From: a virus
DNA length: 40,050 nucleotides
Virus record (IMG/VR): IMGVR_UViG_3300032304_002766
Span: 1-40,050 of that record
Strand: one strand, 5' to 3'
Positions 1 through 9,904 of the stretch are shown here, piece after piece (position 1 is the stretch's first letter; each line of letters begins with the position of its first letter). The position numbers and the translations under genes were made by a program. The notes under the pieces were generated by a model. It ran no database searches and was not told the DNA's origin. It worked only from the letters and a program-made list of their open reading frames with translations.

Positions 1-1
1 G

Positions 2-2413
2 CCTTTGATATTACCGGCACTTGCTGAGTCAATTGCGAAATCATCTGTACACTTTAAAGAAGTTAAATTGGTTAATTTGTTGAAATTATTAACTGCTGTT
101 GCGATTGGGTTTATTTTTGTGGTTTTATCTTTTGCAGTTGTGCAAATTTCTAAAGCTATGGAAAAAGTCAGTTTGATAGGAATGGTTTTGATACCATTTG
201 TATTAGTTGCATTTGCAAAGGTAATATATGAAACATCACTAATTTTTAATCAAACTGTCGAGATACCTTATACAAAATTATTGAATATCCTAGTAATGGC
301 AGCTGTTATTTCTGCCATCGGATTTGTTTTTGCAAAATTAACTGAAAAAGTTTTAAGTAAATTAAGTATAATTGAAGTTCTCAAGGGAGCTGCCATGCTT
401 TTAATTATTGCAGGAACAATAACACTTGCATCTTGGATACTCAATCAAGGCACATATGAAAAATACCCTGATGTATTTTGGGCGGCTGGTGTTGGTCTTT
501 CACTCGGAGTGTTTGGTCTAGCGACTGTTGCTTTGGGTGCGGTTGCCTTAACAGGAATTGGTCTTGCTGCATTTGCTATTGGTCTTCCAATGATTTTAAC
601 TCTTGCTGGAACAATCGTAGAAACATCTAAAATTTTAGCAGGAGGTAATTATCAAACTCCGGGATTGTTACAATGGGCAGTTGCGACTGCATTATTATAT
701 TCTACGTTTACTCCAATAGTTATTTTGCTTGGTGCAATCGGAACGGCTGGTAAAGTGATTGAATTTTTTGGAGGAGCTAATCCATTTGAAACAGCTAAGA
801 AGATGATTGTTGATATCGCGAAAACAATTGTTGAAGTTTCATTTGAATTGAAAAAAGGTGATTATAAAGGTGGTCCGACTATGGAATGGGCAGGTGGAGT
901 TGCGATAGCCTTAGGTGCGTTTTCTCCATTGTATGCCATGTTGGTAGCTAATAAAATAATGTCCATATTTGGTGGTGGTTTAGGACCCGAAGATTTTAAC
1001 CAAGCAATAAGAACTGTTGTGGGTGGTATAATTTTTGCTGCTAAGGAGTTTGCAGGAACGACTGCTTTTCAAGGTGGTCCTAAAAAAGAATGGGCAGAAG
1101 GTGTGGGAGGAGCGATTGGTGCTTTTTCTCCATTATATGGAATACTTGTTAAAGGGGGAATAATGAAGGCATTTGGTATTGGTGGTGTTGGAATTGATGA
1201 CTTCAACAATGCTATCAAAACTATTACACAGGGTATAATTTTCTCAGCTGGTCTATTCAACAAGAATAGTGCTGCTTTTGATTTAGAGAGAACACCCAAG
1301 AAAGAATGGGCTGAGAGAGTCGGTGCTGCAATTCAGGCTTTTATGCCGGCTTTGGACTTTGTTTCAAAGAATAGTGGTATATTCAAAGGTGATGGTTCAG
1401 CAAATTTAACAAAGGGATTAAATGCTACCACCAATGGTATTGTATATGCTGCTGTAACTCTCGGAATGGCTGATTATAGTAAAGTTATACCTGAAAGTTG
1501 GACAAAGGGTTTGGTTACTGCTGTTAATGGATATTTAGATTTGGTTACAAATGTGGTTTATCCTAAAAGAGAATGGTTATGGGATGCTCTTGAAAAATTC
1601 AAATGGGTTTCGGATAGCATACTATTTACTTCTAAAAGATTTAAAGAAATCAATGCTAATGTAACAAATTTCAATTCAGAATGGATAGGTGGATTTGACA
1701 AAGTTGTTAGAACTTATGTTGATTTACTTTCATATTATATTTACCCAAAGAGGAAGTGGATATACGATGCTATAGATAAATTAGGTTGGGTGACTTATGA
1801 CATAAAAAATACTGCTGAAAGATTTTCATATATTTCGAAAATAACTTCGAATATTAAACCAGATTGGATGGCAAATGTCGATCAGAACGTAAGAATGTAT
1901 GTAGATCTTGCTGATTATTTAAGTTCAACGGATACTGACTATTCTAAAGTTTCGACAGCTGTTTCAAATTTAGAAAAAATATCAAAAGGATATTCGGAGT
2001 TAGCCAAGGGTGTTAGTAAGTTAAGTGCGGAATTAGAAAAAATAGATATGGAAAAACTCACCGCACTAAGAAGTTTGACTGGTTCTATAATTCTAATGTC
2101 TTTGATGGACTCAGACCAATTCAAAGAAATGATGGATGCTCTTGAAGATAAGGCTAAGATATTTGTAGATGTCATCAACGAATTGGAGAGTAAGACTGAG
2201 AAAACGAAGCCTGGTAAAGAAGCAAAGCCGGGTATTGGTGTCAAAAGTGGTGGTGGTGAGGTCAAGAGACCAGAAAAAACAATGAGTGATTTATTCAGTG
2301 TGATGGAGGCTATTGATTTGAAAATGGGTGAATTAGTAAGTTCAAATGATAACTTATCTAAATATGTTGATGAAATAAGAAGTGATGATTTGAATCTGAA
2401 GAAGAAAAAATAA
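2..2413 (+). CDS. Tape-measure-like hydrophobic repeat protein (5' end missing)
   Basis: The reading frame is open to the left edge, so the true start lies outside the window; at least 803 residues are seen. The first 200 residues hold several hydrophobic segments. From about residue 213 a unit of roughly 61-72 residues recurs about seven times; each carries an acidic-or-polar residue plus Trp (LLQWA, TMEWA, KKEWAE twice, ESWTK, SEWIG, PDWMA near residues 213, 285, 353, 425, 489, 555 and 616), and the three middle copies share GAFSPLY-type helices. The last 150 residues are charged and helical and end in a Lys run. Length, hydrophobic helices and internal repeats fit a tail tape measure or other large tail/virion protein. 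I cannot show a diagnostic domain, so the function is inferred. Three small genes follow on the same strand. Confidence 0.6.
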   Translation, partial: PLILPALAESIAKSSVHFKEVKLVNLLKLLTAVAIGFIFVVLSFAVVQISKAMEKVSLIGMVLIPFVLVAFAKVIYETSLIFNQTVEIPYTKLLNILVMAAVISAIGFVFAKLTEKVLSKLSIIEVLKGAAMLLIIAGTITLASWILNQGTYEKYPDVFWAAGVGLSLGVFGLATVALGAVALTGIGLAAFAIGLPMILTLAGTIVETSKILAGGNYQTPGLLQWAVATALLYSTFTPIVILLGAIGTAGKVIEFFGGANPFETAKKMIVDIAKTIVEVSFELKKGDYKGGPTMEWAGGVAIALGAFSPLYAMLVANKIMSIFGGGLGPEDFNQAIRTVVGGIIFAAKEFAGTTAFQGGPKKEWAEGVGGAIGAFSPLYGILVKGGIMKAFGIGGVGIDDFNNAIKTITQGIIFSAGLFNKNSAAFDLERTPKKEWAERVGAAIQAFMPALDFVSKNSGIFKGDGSANLTKGLNATTNGIVYAAVTLGMADYSKVIPESWTKGLVTAVNGYLDLVTNVVYPKREWLWDALEKFKWVSDSILFTSKRFKEINANVTNFNSEWIGGFDKVVRTYVDLLSYYIYPKRKWIYDAIDKLGWVTYDIKNTAERFSYISKITSNIKPDWMANVDQNVRMYVDLADYLSSTDTDYSKVSTAVSNLEKISKGYSELAKGVSKLSAELEKIDMEKLTALRSLTGSIILMSLMDSDQFKEMMDALEDKAKIFVDVINELESKTEKTKPGKEAKPGIGVKSGGGEVKRPEKTMSDLFSVMEAIDLKMGELVSSNDNLSKYVDEIRSDDLNLKKKK

Positions 2414-2443
2414 ACTTTTTTTGATTGTGAAAATATAAATCAC

Positions 2444-2872
2444 ATGAAAAAGATTTCATTTTTTAAAAAAGTCTCACTATTTCGATTTTGGAGTAAAACT
2501 TTAAAGTCAAAAAAGACGGAATTACTGGAAAAGTTCAACACCAGAGTTGATACTTCAAGTCGTCTCTATACAGTCATAAACATTCCACCAAGTTTAATAG
2601 AAGAGCCCTATAATTTGAGGAAGTCGGATATTGATAATCTCGCCCGTAGTTTTATAACAGAATACTCTACTAAAATTTCTTCATATCTAAACTCTTTGGA
2701 GCTTTTAGAATTATATGACTATTACGAAATCAAGAAAGTTGATAAGTACAGTTATCTCGTAGTCTTTGGATTTTCTTTGTTTAAATCTCATATCTTTTTG
2801 AGAAATCTATATATCTGGATATTTTCACTTTCGACAATTTCTTTAATTGTTCTTTTATTTCTACTTTTCTAA
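2444..2872 (+). CDS. Small protein with C-terminal membrane anchor
   Basis: A 142-residue protein of unknown function. The N-terminal 35 residues are rich in Lys, Arg and Phe. The middle is a charged soluble domain with many Tyr and Leu. The last 22 residues (about 121-142) are almost purely hydrophobic and run to the stop, which is the layout of a tail-anchored membrane protein. It starts 30 bases after the large repeat protein and is probably cotranscribed. I do not recognise the family. A role at the host membrane is possible but unsupported. Confidence 0.6.
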   Translation: MKKISFFKKVSLFRFWSKTLKSKKTELLEKFNTRVDTSSRLYTVINIPPSLIEEPYNLRKSDIDNLARSFITEYSTKISSYLNSLELLELYDYYEIKKVDKYSYLVVFGFSLFKSHIFLRNLYIWIFSLSTISLIVLLFLLF

Positions 2873-2916
2873 ACTTTTTATTTTTTTAAATTTATAATAT
2901 AAAAAATTCTATTAAT

Positions 2917-3342
2917 ATGAGTAAATTCTATTTTTTATCAGAAGATACAATCGACACTTTCATGAAAGTTTATAACAAAAAAGCTTTCTCAATCAATGTG
3001 AATTTCGAGTTTGTGGGTTCTGAAACACAAAAATCACTTATCAAAATTTCCAAATTAGCAGATCAATTCTCATTCATTCTCAGTAAAGATGTTTTAGTTT
3101 CAATTAACGAAGATTTAATGAATGTGTTTGATGACGAATCAGTTGAAATCCTTATTGAGCAAGAAATTGATAAGATAACAACTAATATCGAAACTGGAAA
3201 AGTTCGTTTAGTTAAACCAGACTTAACAACTTTTTCAGGACTTATAAATAAATATGGTATTGAAAAAATTGCTAAGGCTAATAAAGTAGAAGAACTTTAT
3301 TCTCAGCAAAAACAGGATCAAGAAGAAGGATTCATAATTTAA
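2917..3342 (+). CDS. Conserved phage protein, unknown function
   Basis: A 141-residue acidic protein with no signal peptide or membrane segment. The pattern in the middle and C-terminal half (VFDDESVEILIEQEIDKI, then KVRLVKPDLTTFSGLINKYG and a Gln/Glu-rich tail) resembles a family of small proteins I recall from T4-like phages; some of these are loosely annotated as metallopeptidase-like, but there is no HExxH motif here, so catalysis is not supported. It is preceded by an AT-rich spacer of 44 bases and followed after 15 bases by the next gene, so the two are probably one operon. Confidence 0.65.
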   Translation: MSKFYFLSEDTIDTFMKVYNKKAFSINVNFEFVGSETQKSLIKISKLADQFSFILSKDVLVSINEDLMNVFDDESVEILIEQEIDKITTNIETGKVRLVKPDLTTFSGLINKYGIEKIAKANKVEELYSQQKQDQEEGFII

Positions 3343-3357
3343 AAAAAAATTAAAAAA

Positions 3358-4014
3358 ATGGATAAAAAAAATCAATTTGAAACAAGTGTAGTAAAACCAA
3401 GTCTTTCTTTCTTTGAAAAAGAACAAGAATACAGACTTATTGATTTCTCAACTGAAATGGCTTTGGATTCCAAAATCTTAGAAATTGAGAACTTCATGAG
3501 AAATAATCACGGAGAAGGAGAATCGGATGATGTAAAAGATAGTTTGTATGCTAGTGCAATTCAACTTTGGGATGAATACGCATCAATCCTTAGAAATTGC
3601 AAATATACTTTCTATCTTAACAAAAAACAATATCAGTTTCTAACAGACTTGATTATTGAGAAAATGGATTATGACGTTAATACAGTATTTTTCGCAATTG
3701 AATTAACTGATATGTTAGGAACTTGGAGAAACATTGGAACTAATAAAGATGAAAATTTCTTACAATCTTATCAGACCAATGCAACCGAAATCACTTATAT
3801 TTATCACTTAATTTCTAAATATAAAGTAAAGGGATTGGGTCACGCTTCTTACCGTTTCGCTGAAGTTCTTAGAAGAATTGGTTCTATCTCTAAAGTAATC
3901 GGTTATTACGATACAACAGCTAAAAACCTTTCAAAAGAAATTCAAGATTGGGTATCTTGCTTTGAACCAGAAGAGTTCAGAAAATCAACTGAATCACAAA
4001 CCGAATCGGTTTAA
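3358..4014 (+). CDS. Conserved hypothetical phage protein
   Basis: A 218-residue soluble protein. It is predicted to be mostly helical, with aromatic-rich segments in the middle (WDEYASILRNCKYTFYLNKK) and a Ser/Glu-rich C-terminal tail. There are no membrane segments, no metal-binding Cys/His clusters and no nucleotide-binding motif. It is the last gene of the rightward unit and ends just before a hairpin terminator shared with the convergent baseplate gene. The function is unknown; its position among virion genes suggests a structural or assembly role only by association. Confidence 0.6.
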   Translation: MDKKNQFETSVVKPSLSFFEKEQEYRLIDFSTEMALDSKILEIENFMRNNHGEGESDDVKDSLYASAIQLWDEYASILRNCKYTFYLNKKQYQFLTDLIIEKMDYDVNTVFFAIELTDMLGTWRNIGTNKDENFLQSYQTNATEITYIYHLISKYKVKGLGHASYRFAEVLRRIGSISKVIGYYDTTAKNLSKEIQDWVSCFEPEEFRKSTESQTESV

Positions 4015-4016
4015 TA

Positions 4017-4050
4017 AAAAAAATCCTCTCTTTATGAGAGGATTTCTATT
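4017..4050. terminator. Bidirectional rho-independent terminator
   Basis: A perfect 9-base-pair stem (AATCCTCTC with GAGAGGATT, loop TTTAT) is flanked by an A-run on the left and a T-rich stretch on the right. It lies between two convergent genes, so it can end transcription from both sides. Confidence 0.85.
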
Positions 4051-7000
4051 TTATGGATAAATGATACTTGGTGTGTTGGAAAACTGACCGGATCTTCTAT
4101 TAGTAGTTGTTGAGCCCTGTACTGTAACAACTGGTCCAGTAATCTGTGTAATTGGTGTAAACGGTTCAATTTTTTCACCTTCATAACCTGTGAATAGATC
4201 GTTCAAACCTCTTATTTCATAGTTTTTCTTTTGTGTGAATACTTGACCATATCCATTATCACTTGTGACTTCAATCACTATAAATGGATCTATATTTGAA
4301 TCTATCGTAAAATTATATGAATTCAAATCGTTTCTCCATTCTCTGAGGGTTTGAACAGGTTCGAGTCCAATTTTTCTCCATTCGGTATTATCAACCCAAC
4401 TCGCCAAAGAACCATTCGTCGTAATATCTTCTGGTGGTGTTAATAAATTTGATGAGGTTCCAGACTGTGAAAAAGATGATTGAGTCCCAATATATTGATA
4501 AATAAACTCATCGTATTTGACAAATTGACCCAAAAGATAATCCGTTTCTGTATTCCACTCTGGTGCGTTTTCATATCTCCTCGGATTTTTCAGCTTATTT
4601 CTACTAATCATCGATTCCCAAATATCATCGTAATAGAAAACTTTGTCTCCAACATTGTAAGTTGTGAATGGATTCCATTCTTTATAAGTCTTATAGGTTC
4701 TAATACAGATATCAAATGAATCAGGTAATTCCTCTTCAACCGCATAGTAAAAATCAACCACACAAGTATAGACTGTACTTCCACTATTTACTGGCATTAA
4801 ATATGCTTCTGATAAAACAAAATCTATCGGTGTCATCGATTGTCTTATGTTCAATATTTTAACATCGTAGTTTCTGTGTGTTATTCCAGTTGTGTTGACC
4901 CAATCAGCCCTACCCGTTATATCTAATATTCTATGTGTAATAGGAATTACTTTTCTTTGTAACCAATATTTTAAACCCTGTAATTTTATAATTACCTCGT
5001 TTAGTGAATATTGTAAGACATTATTTCCTTCTTTGTCGGTGATTTTGAAAGTTAGATTGAATAAATTTGTTAACTCGAAATTACTATTTGGTAAAAGATG
5101 CTTAATGAAGTCATTTGATTTCCATCCGGCTACACTATTATCAAATATGTCTGGTATTTCAACTTTGAAAAGCTTGAAAAAATCCGGAGACGAAATATTC
5201 ACATTTCTATAATATTCATATAACTCTAAATCATTATATCCAAAATAATTTATTGCGTTTATAATTGCTTTATATGAACCAACATAAGAAAAAATATCGT
5301 TTCTGACCATCAACATTTCCTTTCTTTTCTTGTTCATATATGTCCAATCTATGCCTTGCTCATTTATGTCATAAGGTTTGAAAATATAAACGTCATCTGG
5401 ATCGATTAGATGTCCTGTATTTGATAGTTCAACTTTATATCTAACATCTTCTATTTCGGTTTGACCCGAAACTACGAATCTACCTATGGTTTTATCTAAA
5501 ACCGATATTTTAACACTTAAATATGTTGTTATTCCACTTTTCGGATAATCCTGTATAATATTTCTTTCAGGTATCATCAAATCAATAAAGTCTACTTGGA
5601 TTTCTCGAGAACTTATTCTTCTAATTTTGAATGTTCTACCGTTATTCTGTGATAGGAATTTAGTTCTGACATTTGTAATATCATTGATTGTTATTTGTAT
5701 TATCTGACCAGGTTTCAATCCTCTTGGTGTGCCATTCAAATCATAAGTGAAAAGTGAGTTAGAGTTTACATTCAATTTTATTATTCCATAGAATTCACCG
5801 GATGTTGTTGTTGTGAACTCTATGTAGTCGTTATTTATTGAATTTGGTGTAATCGTGAATGAAATCTCTTCCCTTTTAATTAATAATAATGTTGATGTCA
5901 AGGTTCCTTCGTCATCACTTCTGAAACCCAAAAAAGTTTGTAGTGGTTCTGGTACAAATGTTAAATCAGTTTCAGAATCCACATGAACAAGTTCTGTTTC
6001 AATCTCGTCAAAAATAGTTTGTTGATATTCGGGCAAGGAAACTTTCGTGATATCCTTATTAGGATTCCTATTCAATGTGACTAACTCTAAAGGTTTAGTT
6101 CCTGTATAAGCATAAGATCCTGTTATAGGAAGTTGGTCTCCACTAAAATCAAAAAGAAACATTTGGGGATATTCATCAGTCTCCCATTTCCAAATATATT
6201 TTACGAATGGTTCATCATTATAATTCTCTCTTGGTTTTCTCAAATATTCCCTCGTATTCAACCATAAATCTGGATGTGGTGTGTAGTTAGAACCTAAAGT
6301 ACCTAATTGATTGTTGAAATTGGTTGAGAATGTTGTCGACAACTGTTGATAGACTGAAGCAAGTACCACCGAGATTTCAACGAGAGTGTTTGTTCCTGGT
6401 TGAATACCAAACATGGAATTTCTTTCTGGATCGAAAACCATTTTCAATACTGGACTATTTACAGTCTGAGCTCTGACAACACTTGAATTCTGTTTGTCCA
6501 ATATAAAAACAACTGGATTAGTTATCGATGGTAAATATGTATTCTCATCGTAATTACTCACAGCTAGATTGCCATAATTAGTTGTTGTGAATGAGTTGGT
6601 TAAAGTATTGGATAGTGTAATTTCTGATAGTTTCGTATTTTGTGAAACCACAACAACTCCTGAATTGTGGTTGTAAACTATACTTTTAAAACTTGATGTA
6701 CCCGAAAAAACAGGAACAGTGATGTTATTATTGATATTTTTCAATCCAACTGAATCAAAATAATAAACCGATGAGTTTATAGAATCATAAAATAATTCTG
6801 GATTCAATCCTGTAATAGAGTAAGTTGCAAAAACTGTTCGACCAGATAAATCTATCCTCAATAAATTATTATCATCTTGACTTAGATAAATATCATTTTC
6901 ACTTGGATTGTAAACTAATCCCTTTCCAAAACCAGACAGTGTTATTGTTTTTGACGGTGTTGATGTGAAATTACCGAAATACCAAATATCAACAACCTGT

Positions 7001-9813
7001 GTATTGTCATAAGTAACAAAGACATCACCATTCGAGTCACCAACTTCAATACTATTTGCGTCCGAACTTAATGTAATTGTGTAAACCAAATCATTGATAA
7101 CTGGGTCGATGACATATAATACGTTCTTTGTTAAACAATACAAATAATTATTATAATTGTTCCATTTAAAAGACTTTGATGTTGCAGTGGATAGACCAGG
7201 TAAATTTATTGTCTTCAATAAAAGAGTAGAATTTGCATCAACTACACTAACAGAATCTCCTAAAACATACATTGCACCAGAAATCTGTAAATAAATTATA
7301 TCTACTATATTTGAATTACCTGGTAGTGAATAGTTTAAAAATGAGTATGTATTTAGTGTTAAATTCGTTAAACTAAAAGATTGAGTAAACTGTTGTAAAT
7401 TAAAATTACCACCAATCGAAGCAGTCGGAACAATTACCGGAACACAACCTGTTGCTCCAAACCCCGTACTAAAAGCAATTGTAACGTAGGGAGAAACATC
7501 ACATCTTGGATCGGTAGTTCCCCAAAAAGGACCTTCGTAACTTAGTACCAAATGATACGGACCCAAATATAAGATATTATATTCTTGATTATTAAGTGGA
7601 TAAGATGTGTTGTTAATCGTTACAATTTGACCTGTTGCGAATGGATTATCCTCAAATGAAGAAGTGCCACCATCTGGTAAAATAATTGCATTTGATGTCA
7701 TTAGAGCTCCAAATTTACCCAACAACTTTCTTTCTATTCTAAATAAATCTATACCAGGTAGGCTTGACTTACCGACACTTACGACATAATCAACTCTTTG
7801 ATTTTGTCTTTTGACCCTAAATTCTAATTTTTGGTTTGTATTTACTACATAAATTCCCCAGTCATCTAATTCTGTTGCATATTCGTTAGTCCAATTTTCT
7901 AAAGCTTCAACTATATTTGCTGTTCCACCTATCACATTTACAGTTTGACCATAACTTCTACCATTGATTGTTAGATTGAGATAGTTAGACATATCAAAGA
8001 AAATTACATCGGAGTGTTGGATATAATAATCTGCTGTTGTTCCTACTTTTACTTCGAATTGAAGTGGAACGTTTGGATATTCAGTTGTTAGATTTATCGA
8101 GTTATAATAAATTGAACTCGCTCCTCCGATATATTGTAATGTTGCAAATATACCTAGTGAAACAAGTCTTGTGTAATGTTCGGATAACCAATTTCTAAGA
8201 GTTCTATCGATGGTTCTTGGTAAATCAACTGATAAACCAACATAAATAAAGTCTATTTGCTCTTCGTACTCTTGTCCATTTATTCTTATTTTCAAACCAT
8301 ATTCATCCAAATCCGTAAATACTATGTTATAACTGAAATTCTCACAAATATCTTCATTGACTTCTGGTTTCAATTCTTCTAATACACCGACATTTTGTTC
8401 ATATATTATCCTTGAAGTCCCAGAACTGGTTGTTCCAAAATTGGTGACTGAAGACTGCGTAAAAAGATAATAGTTAACAATTGCATAAGGACTTGGATAA
8501 ACCAGATCGGCATGTAGTATTGAGTTTTCTAAATACAAATCTACTTTGAAAAAATCCAAATCAGCTGCATAGGTTTCAACTGCTGATCCCATAGTTGTCA
8601 GAGCACTTTGGGTAAAATTTGTAATATAGTATAGTTTATTTGTCGTTAAATGGATTTCTGTTGAAAGGAAAGTTTCATTAATTAACTGTGAGTTTACAAT
8701 AAGGTAAGTTGGCTCGCCCCAGTAATTTGTATCATCTGGACTTATAGAACCTGTTCCGAAAACACCGGTGTTATTATTTGCTGACCAAGTATATGCCTGA
8801 ATACATTCGTAAATCCTATTTTCAAATATAACTTGTGACCCAGTAGCAAAATAAGTTGCATTTGAGATTCCTCTATAATTTGGAATTGGTTCAATTTTCA
8901 CTGGATTCGGATTCAGTGTTGATTGTGCTAATACAATTTCAGTACCTGGTTTCAATGTTAAAGGTATGGTGTCACTGAAATTAATTCTATTAGCGACTAT
9001 ATCTAAGCCACCTGTGTAAGCAACGGGTAAATCAGTTTTTAGAATCAACTCTATTGCTAGATTCTGACTTTGAGTAAACTGATTCAAATTTAATTCATAT
9101 CTTGAGTATGCTTTATCGTAAACATCGATATTGTTGATTGTATAGATACCATCATTTTTCTCTGTGTTTATAATATTGATTTTTCTACCATTGAAATATC
9201 TATCGTAAAAATCTGGTTCAGACCAATCACTTAATAAAGTATTTAATTGTTGATCCACATAATTATAGACACCTATCGAGTTGAGACCGCTTATTGTAAT
9301 GTTTGCATAAGAACTTGTTAAAGCGAGTTGAGATCCATAAAGACTTATGAATCTTCTATTATCAACGGAAGTAATAATTAAGATTGCGTTCTTCTTTGTT
9401 TGTATAACTGTATAAGAAAGGTTTGAGGTACTGAATTCAAAAATTGGATTTTCAAAATAAACTTGGCTACCAATCGGAAATTTTTTCTCAAAATCTTTAC
9501 CATAAACCCATTTCGAGAAGAAAGTTGGATCGGTGTTTACCGGTTCAATTTTAGTTACCTCTTCTCCAGAATAAGGACTACCTGTGTAATTGAATCTATA
9601 TTCGTTGAAAAGTTGAAATTTTTGCAGTTTAAGTTCACCTGGATTTTCATACTCAAAAGCATCAATCCTTTCGAACATATATATACCTATGGTTTTGAAA
9701 GTATCGTTTCCATTTTCATGAAAAATCAAATCACCTTCCCATCTTTCGTCACCGGCTCTCCACCTAAAATTATAATTATCACCTTCTTTATTAAAGAATA
9801 CTAATGATTGCAT
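4051..9813 (-). CDS. Very large baseplate / tail-tip structural protein with beta-propeller-like region
   Basis: This 1920-residue protein is the largest gene in the window. It is rich in Asn, Thr, Ser and Tyr, as expected for beta-structured tail proteins. Residues about 830-1150 read as repeated beta-strand blades (patterns such as VIDPVINDLVYTITL and LLRIDLSGRTVFATYSITG), like a YVTN/NHL-type beta-propeller. Around residues 1490-1535, the segment with RNDIFSYVGSYKAIINAINY followed by a Phe-Gly-Tyr resembles the segment that defines P2 gpI-like baseplate proteins. Residues about 1705-1775 contain two segments of the carbohydrate-binding type (WNPFTTYNVGDKVFYYDDIW), and related GSQVxFEN segments occur near the N-terminus. 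I infer a baseplate wedge or tail-tip protein able to bind surface glycans. It is transcribed alone, convergent with the preceding unit and divergent from the leader-gene cluster. Confidence 0.75.
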   Translation of the reverse strand: MQSLVFFNKEGDNYNFRWRAGDERWEGDLIFHENGNDTFKTIGIYMFERIDAFEYENPGELKLQKFQLFNEYRFNYTGSPYSGEEVTKIEPVNTDPTFFSKWVYGKDFEKKFPIGSQVYFENPIFEFSTSNLSYTVIQTKKNAILIITSVDNRRFISLYGSQLALTSSYANITISGLNSIGVYNYVDQQLNTLLSDWSEPDFYDRYFNGRKINIINTEKNDGIYTINNIDVYDKAYSRYELNLNQFTQSQNLAIELILKTDLPVAYTGGLDIVANRINFSDTIPLTLKPGTEIVLAQSTLNPNPVKIEPIPNYRGISNATYFATGSQVIFENRIYECIQAYTWSANNNTGVFGTGSISPDDTNYWGEPTYLIVNSQLINETFLSTEIHLTTNKLYYITNFTQSALTTMGSAVETYAADLDFFKVDLYLENSILHADLVYPSPYAIVNYYLFTQSSVTNFGTTSSGTSRIIYEQNVGVLEELKPEVNEDICENFSYNIVFTDLDEYGLKIRINGQEYEEQIDFIYVGLSVDLPRTIDRTLRNWLSEHYTRLVSLGIFATLQYIGGASSIYYNSINLTTEYPNVPLQFEVKVGTTADYYIQHSDVIFFDMSNYLNLTINGRSYGQTVNVIGGTANIVEALENWTNEYATELDDWGIYVVNTNQKLEFRVKRQNQRVDYVVSVGKSSLPGIDLFRIERKLLGKFGALMTSNAIILPDGGTSSFEDNPFATGQIVTINNTSYPLNNQEYNILYLGPYHLVLSYEGPFWGTTDPRCDVSPYVTIAFSTGFGATGCVPVIVPTASIGGNFNLQQFTQSFSLTNLTLNTYSFLNYSLPGNSNIVDIIYLQISGAMYVLGDSVSVVDANSTLLLKTINLPGLSTATSKSFKWNNYNNYLYCLTKNVLYVIDPVINDLVYTITLSSDANSIEVGDSNGDVFVTYDNTQVVDIWYFGNFTSTPSKTITLSGFGKGLVYNPSENDIYLSQDDNNLLRIDLSGRTVFATYSITGLNPELFYDSINSSVYYFDSVGLKNINNNITVPVFSGTSSFKSIVYNHNSGVVVVSQNTKLSEITLSNTLTNSFTTTNYGNLAVSNYDENTYLPSITNPVVFILDKQNSSVVRAQTVNSPVLKMVFDPERNSMFGIQPGTNTLVEISVVLASVYQQLSTTFSTNFNNQLGTLGSNYTPHPDLWLNTREYLRKPRENYNDEPFVKYIWKWETDEYPQMFLFDFSGDQLPITGSYAYTGTKPLELVTLNRNPNKDITKVSLPEYQQTIFDEIETELVHVDSETDLTFVPEPLQTFLGFRSDDEGTLTSTLLLIKREEISFTITPNSINNDYIEFTTTTSGEFYGIIKLNVNSNSLFTYDLNGTPRGLKPGQIIQITINDITNVRTKFLSQNNGRTFKIRRISSREIQVDFIDLMIPERNIIQDYPKSGITTYLSVKISVLDKTIGRFVVSGQTEIEDVRYKVELSNTGHLIDPDDVYIFKPYDINEQGIDWTYMNKKRKEMLMVRNDIFSYVGSYKAIINAINYFGYNDLELYEYYRNVNISSPDFFKLFKVEIPDIFDNSVAGWKSNDFIKHLLPNSNFELTNLFNLTFKITDKEGNNVLQYSLNEVIIKLQGLKYWLQRKVIPITHRILDITGRADWVNTTGITHRNYDVKILNIRQSMTPIDFVLSEAYLMPVNSGSTVYTCVVDFYYAVEEELPDSFDICIRTYKTYKEWNPFTTYNVGDKVFYYDDIWESMISRNKLKNPRRYENAPEWNTETDYLLGQFVKYDEFIYQYIGTQSSFSQSGTSSNLLTPPEDITTNGSLASWVDNTEWRKIGLEPVQTLREWRNDLNSYNFTIDSNIDPFIVIEVTSDNGYGQVFTQKKNYEIRGLNDLFTGYEGEKIEPFTPITQITGPVVTVQGSTTTNRRSGQFSNTPSIIYP

Positions 9814-9833
9814 CTACGATTAAAAACTTTTAG

Positions 9834-9846
9834 TTATATATTAAAA
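9834..9846 (-). promoter_or_regulatory. Candidate late promoter element for the large baseplate gene
   Basis: On the minus strand this reads TTTTAATATATAA, ending about 20 bases before the ATG. The same string occurs divergently at 9871-9884 and upstream of many other genes in the window. The assignment as a late promoter is inferred from recurrence and from the gp55-like sigma gene. Confidence 0.5.
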
Positions 9847-9870
9847 ATTTAGTTTACTTTCAGTATTTAT

Positions 9871-9884
9871 TTTTAATATATAAG
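9871..9884 (+). promoter_or_regulatory. Candidate late promoter element for the leader-gene cluster
   Basis: TTTTAATATATAAG lies 20 bases before the ATG of the first leader gene. It is a near copy of the element facing the opposite way at 9834-9846. See the finding on the recurrent AT element. Confidence 0.5.
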
Positions 9885-9904
9885 AATAATATAATTTTTT
9901 AGAT

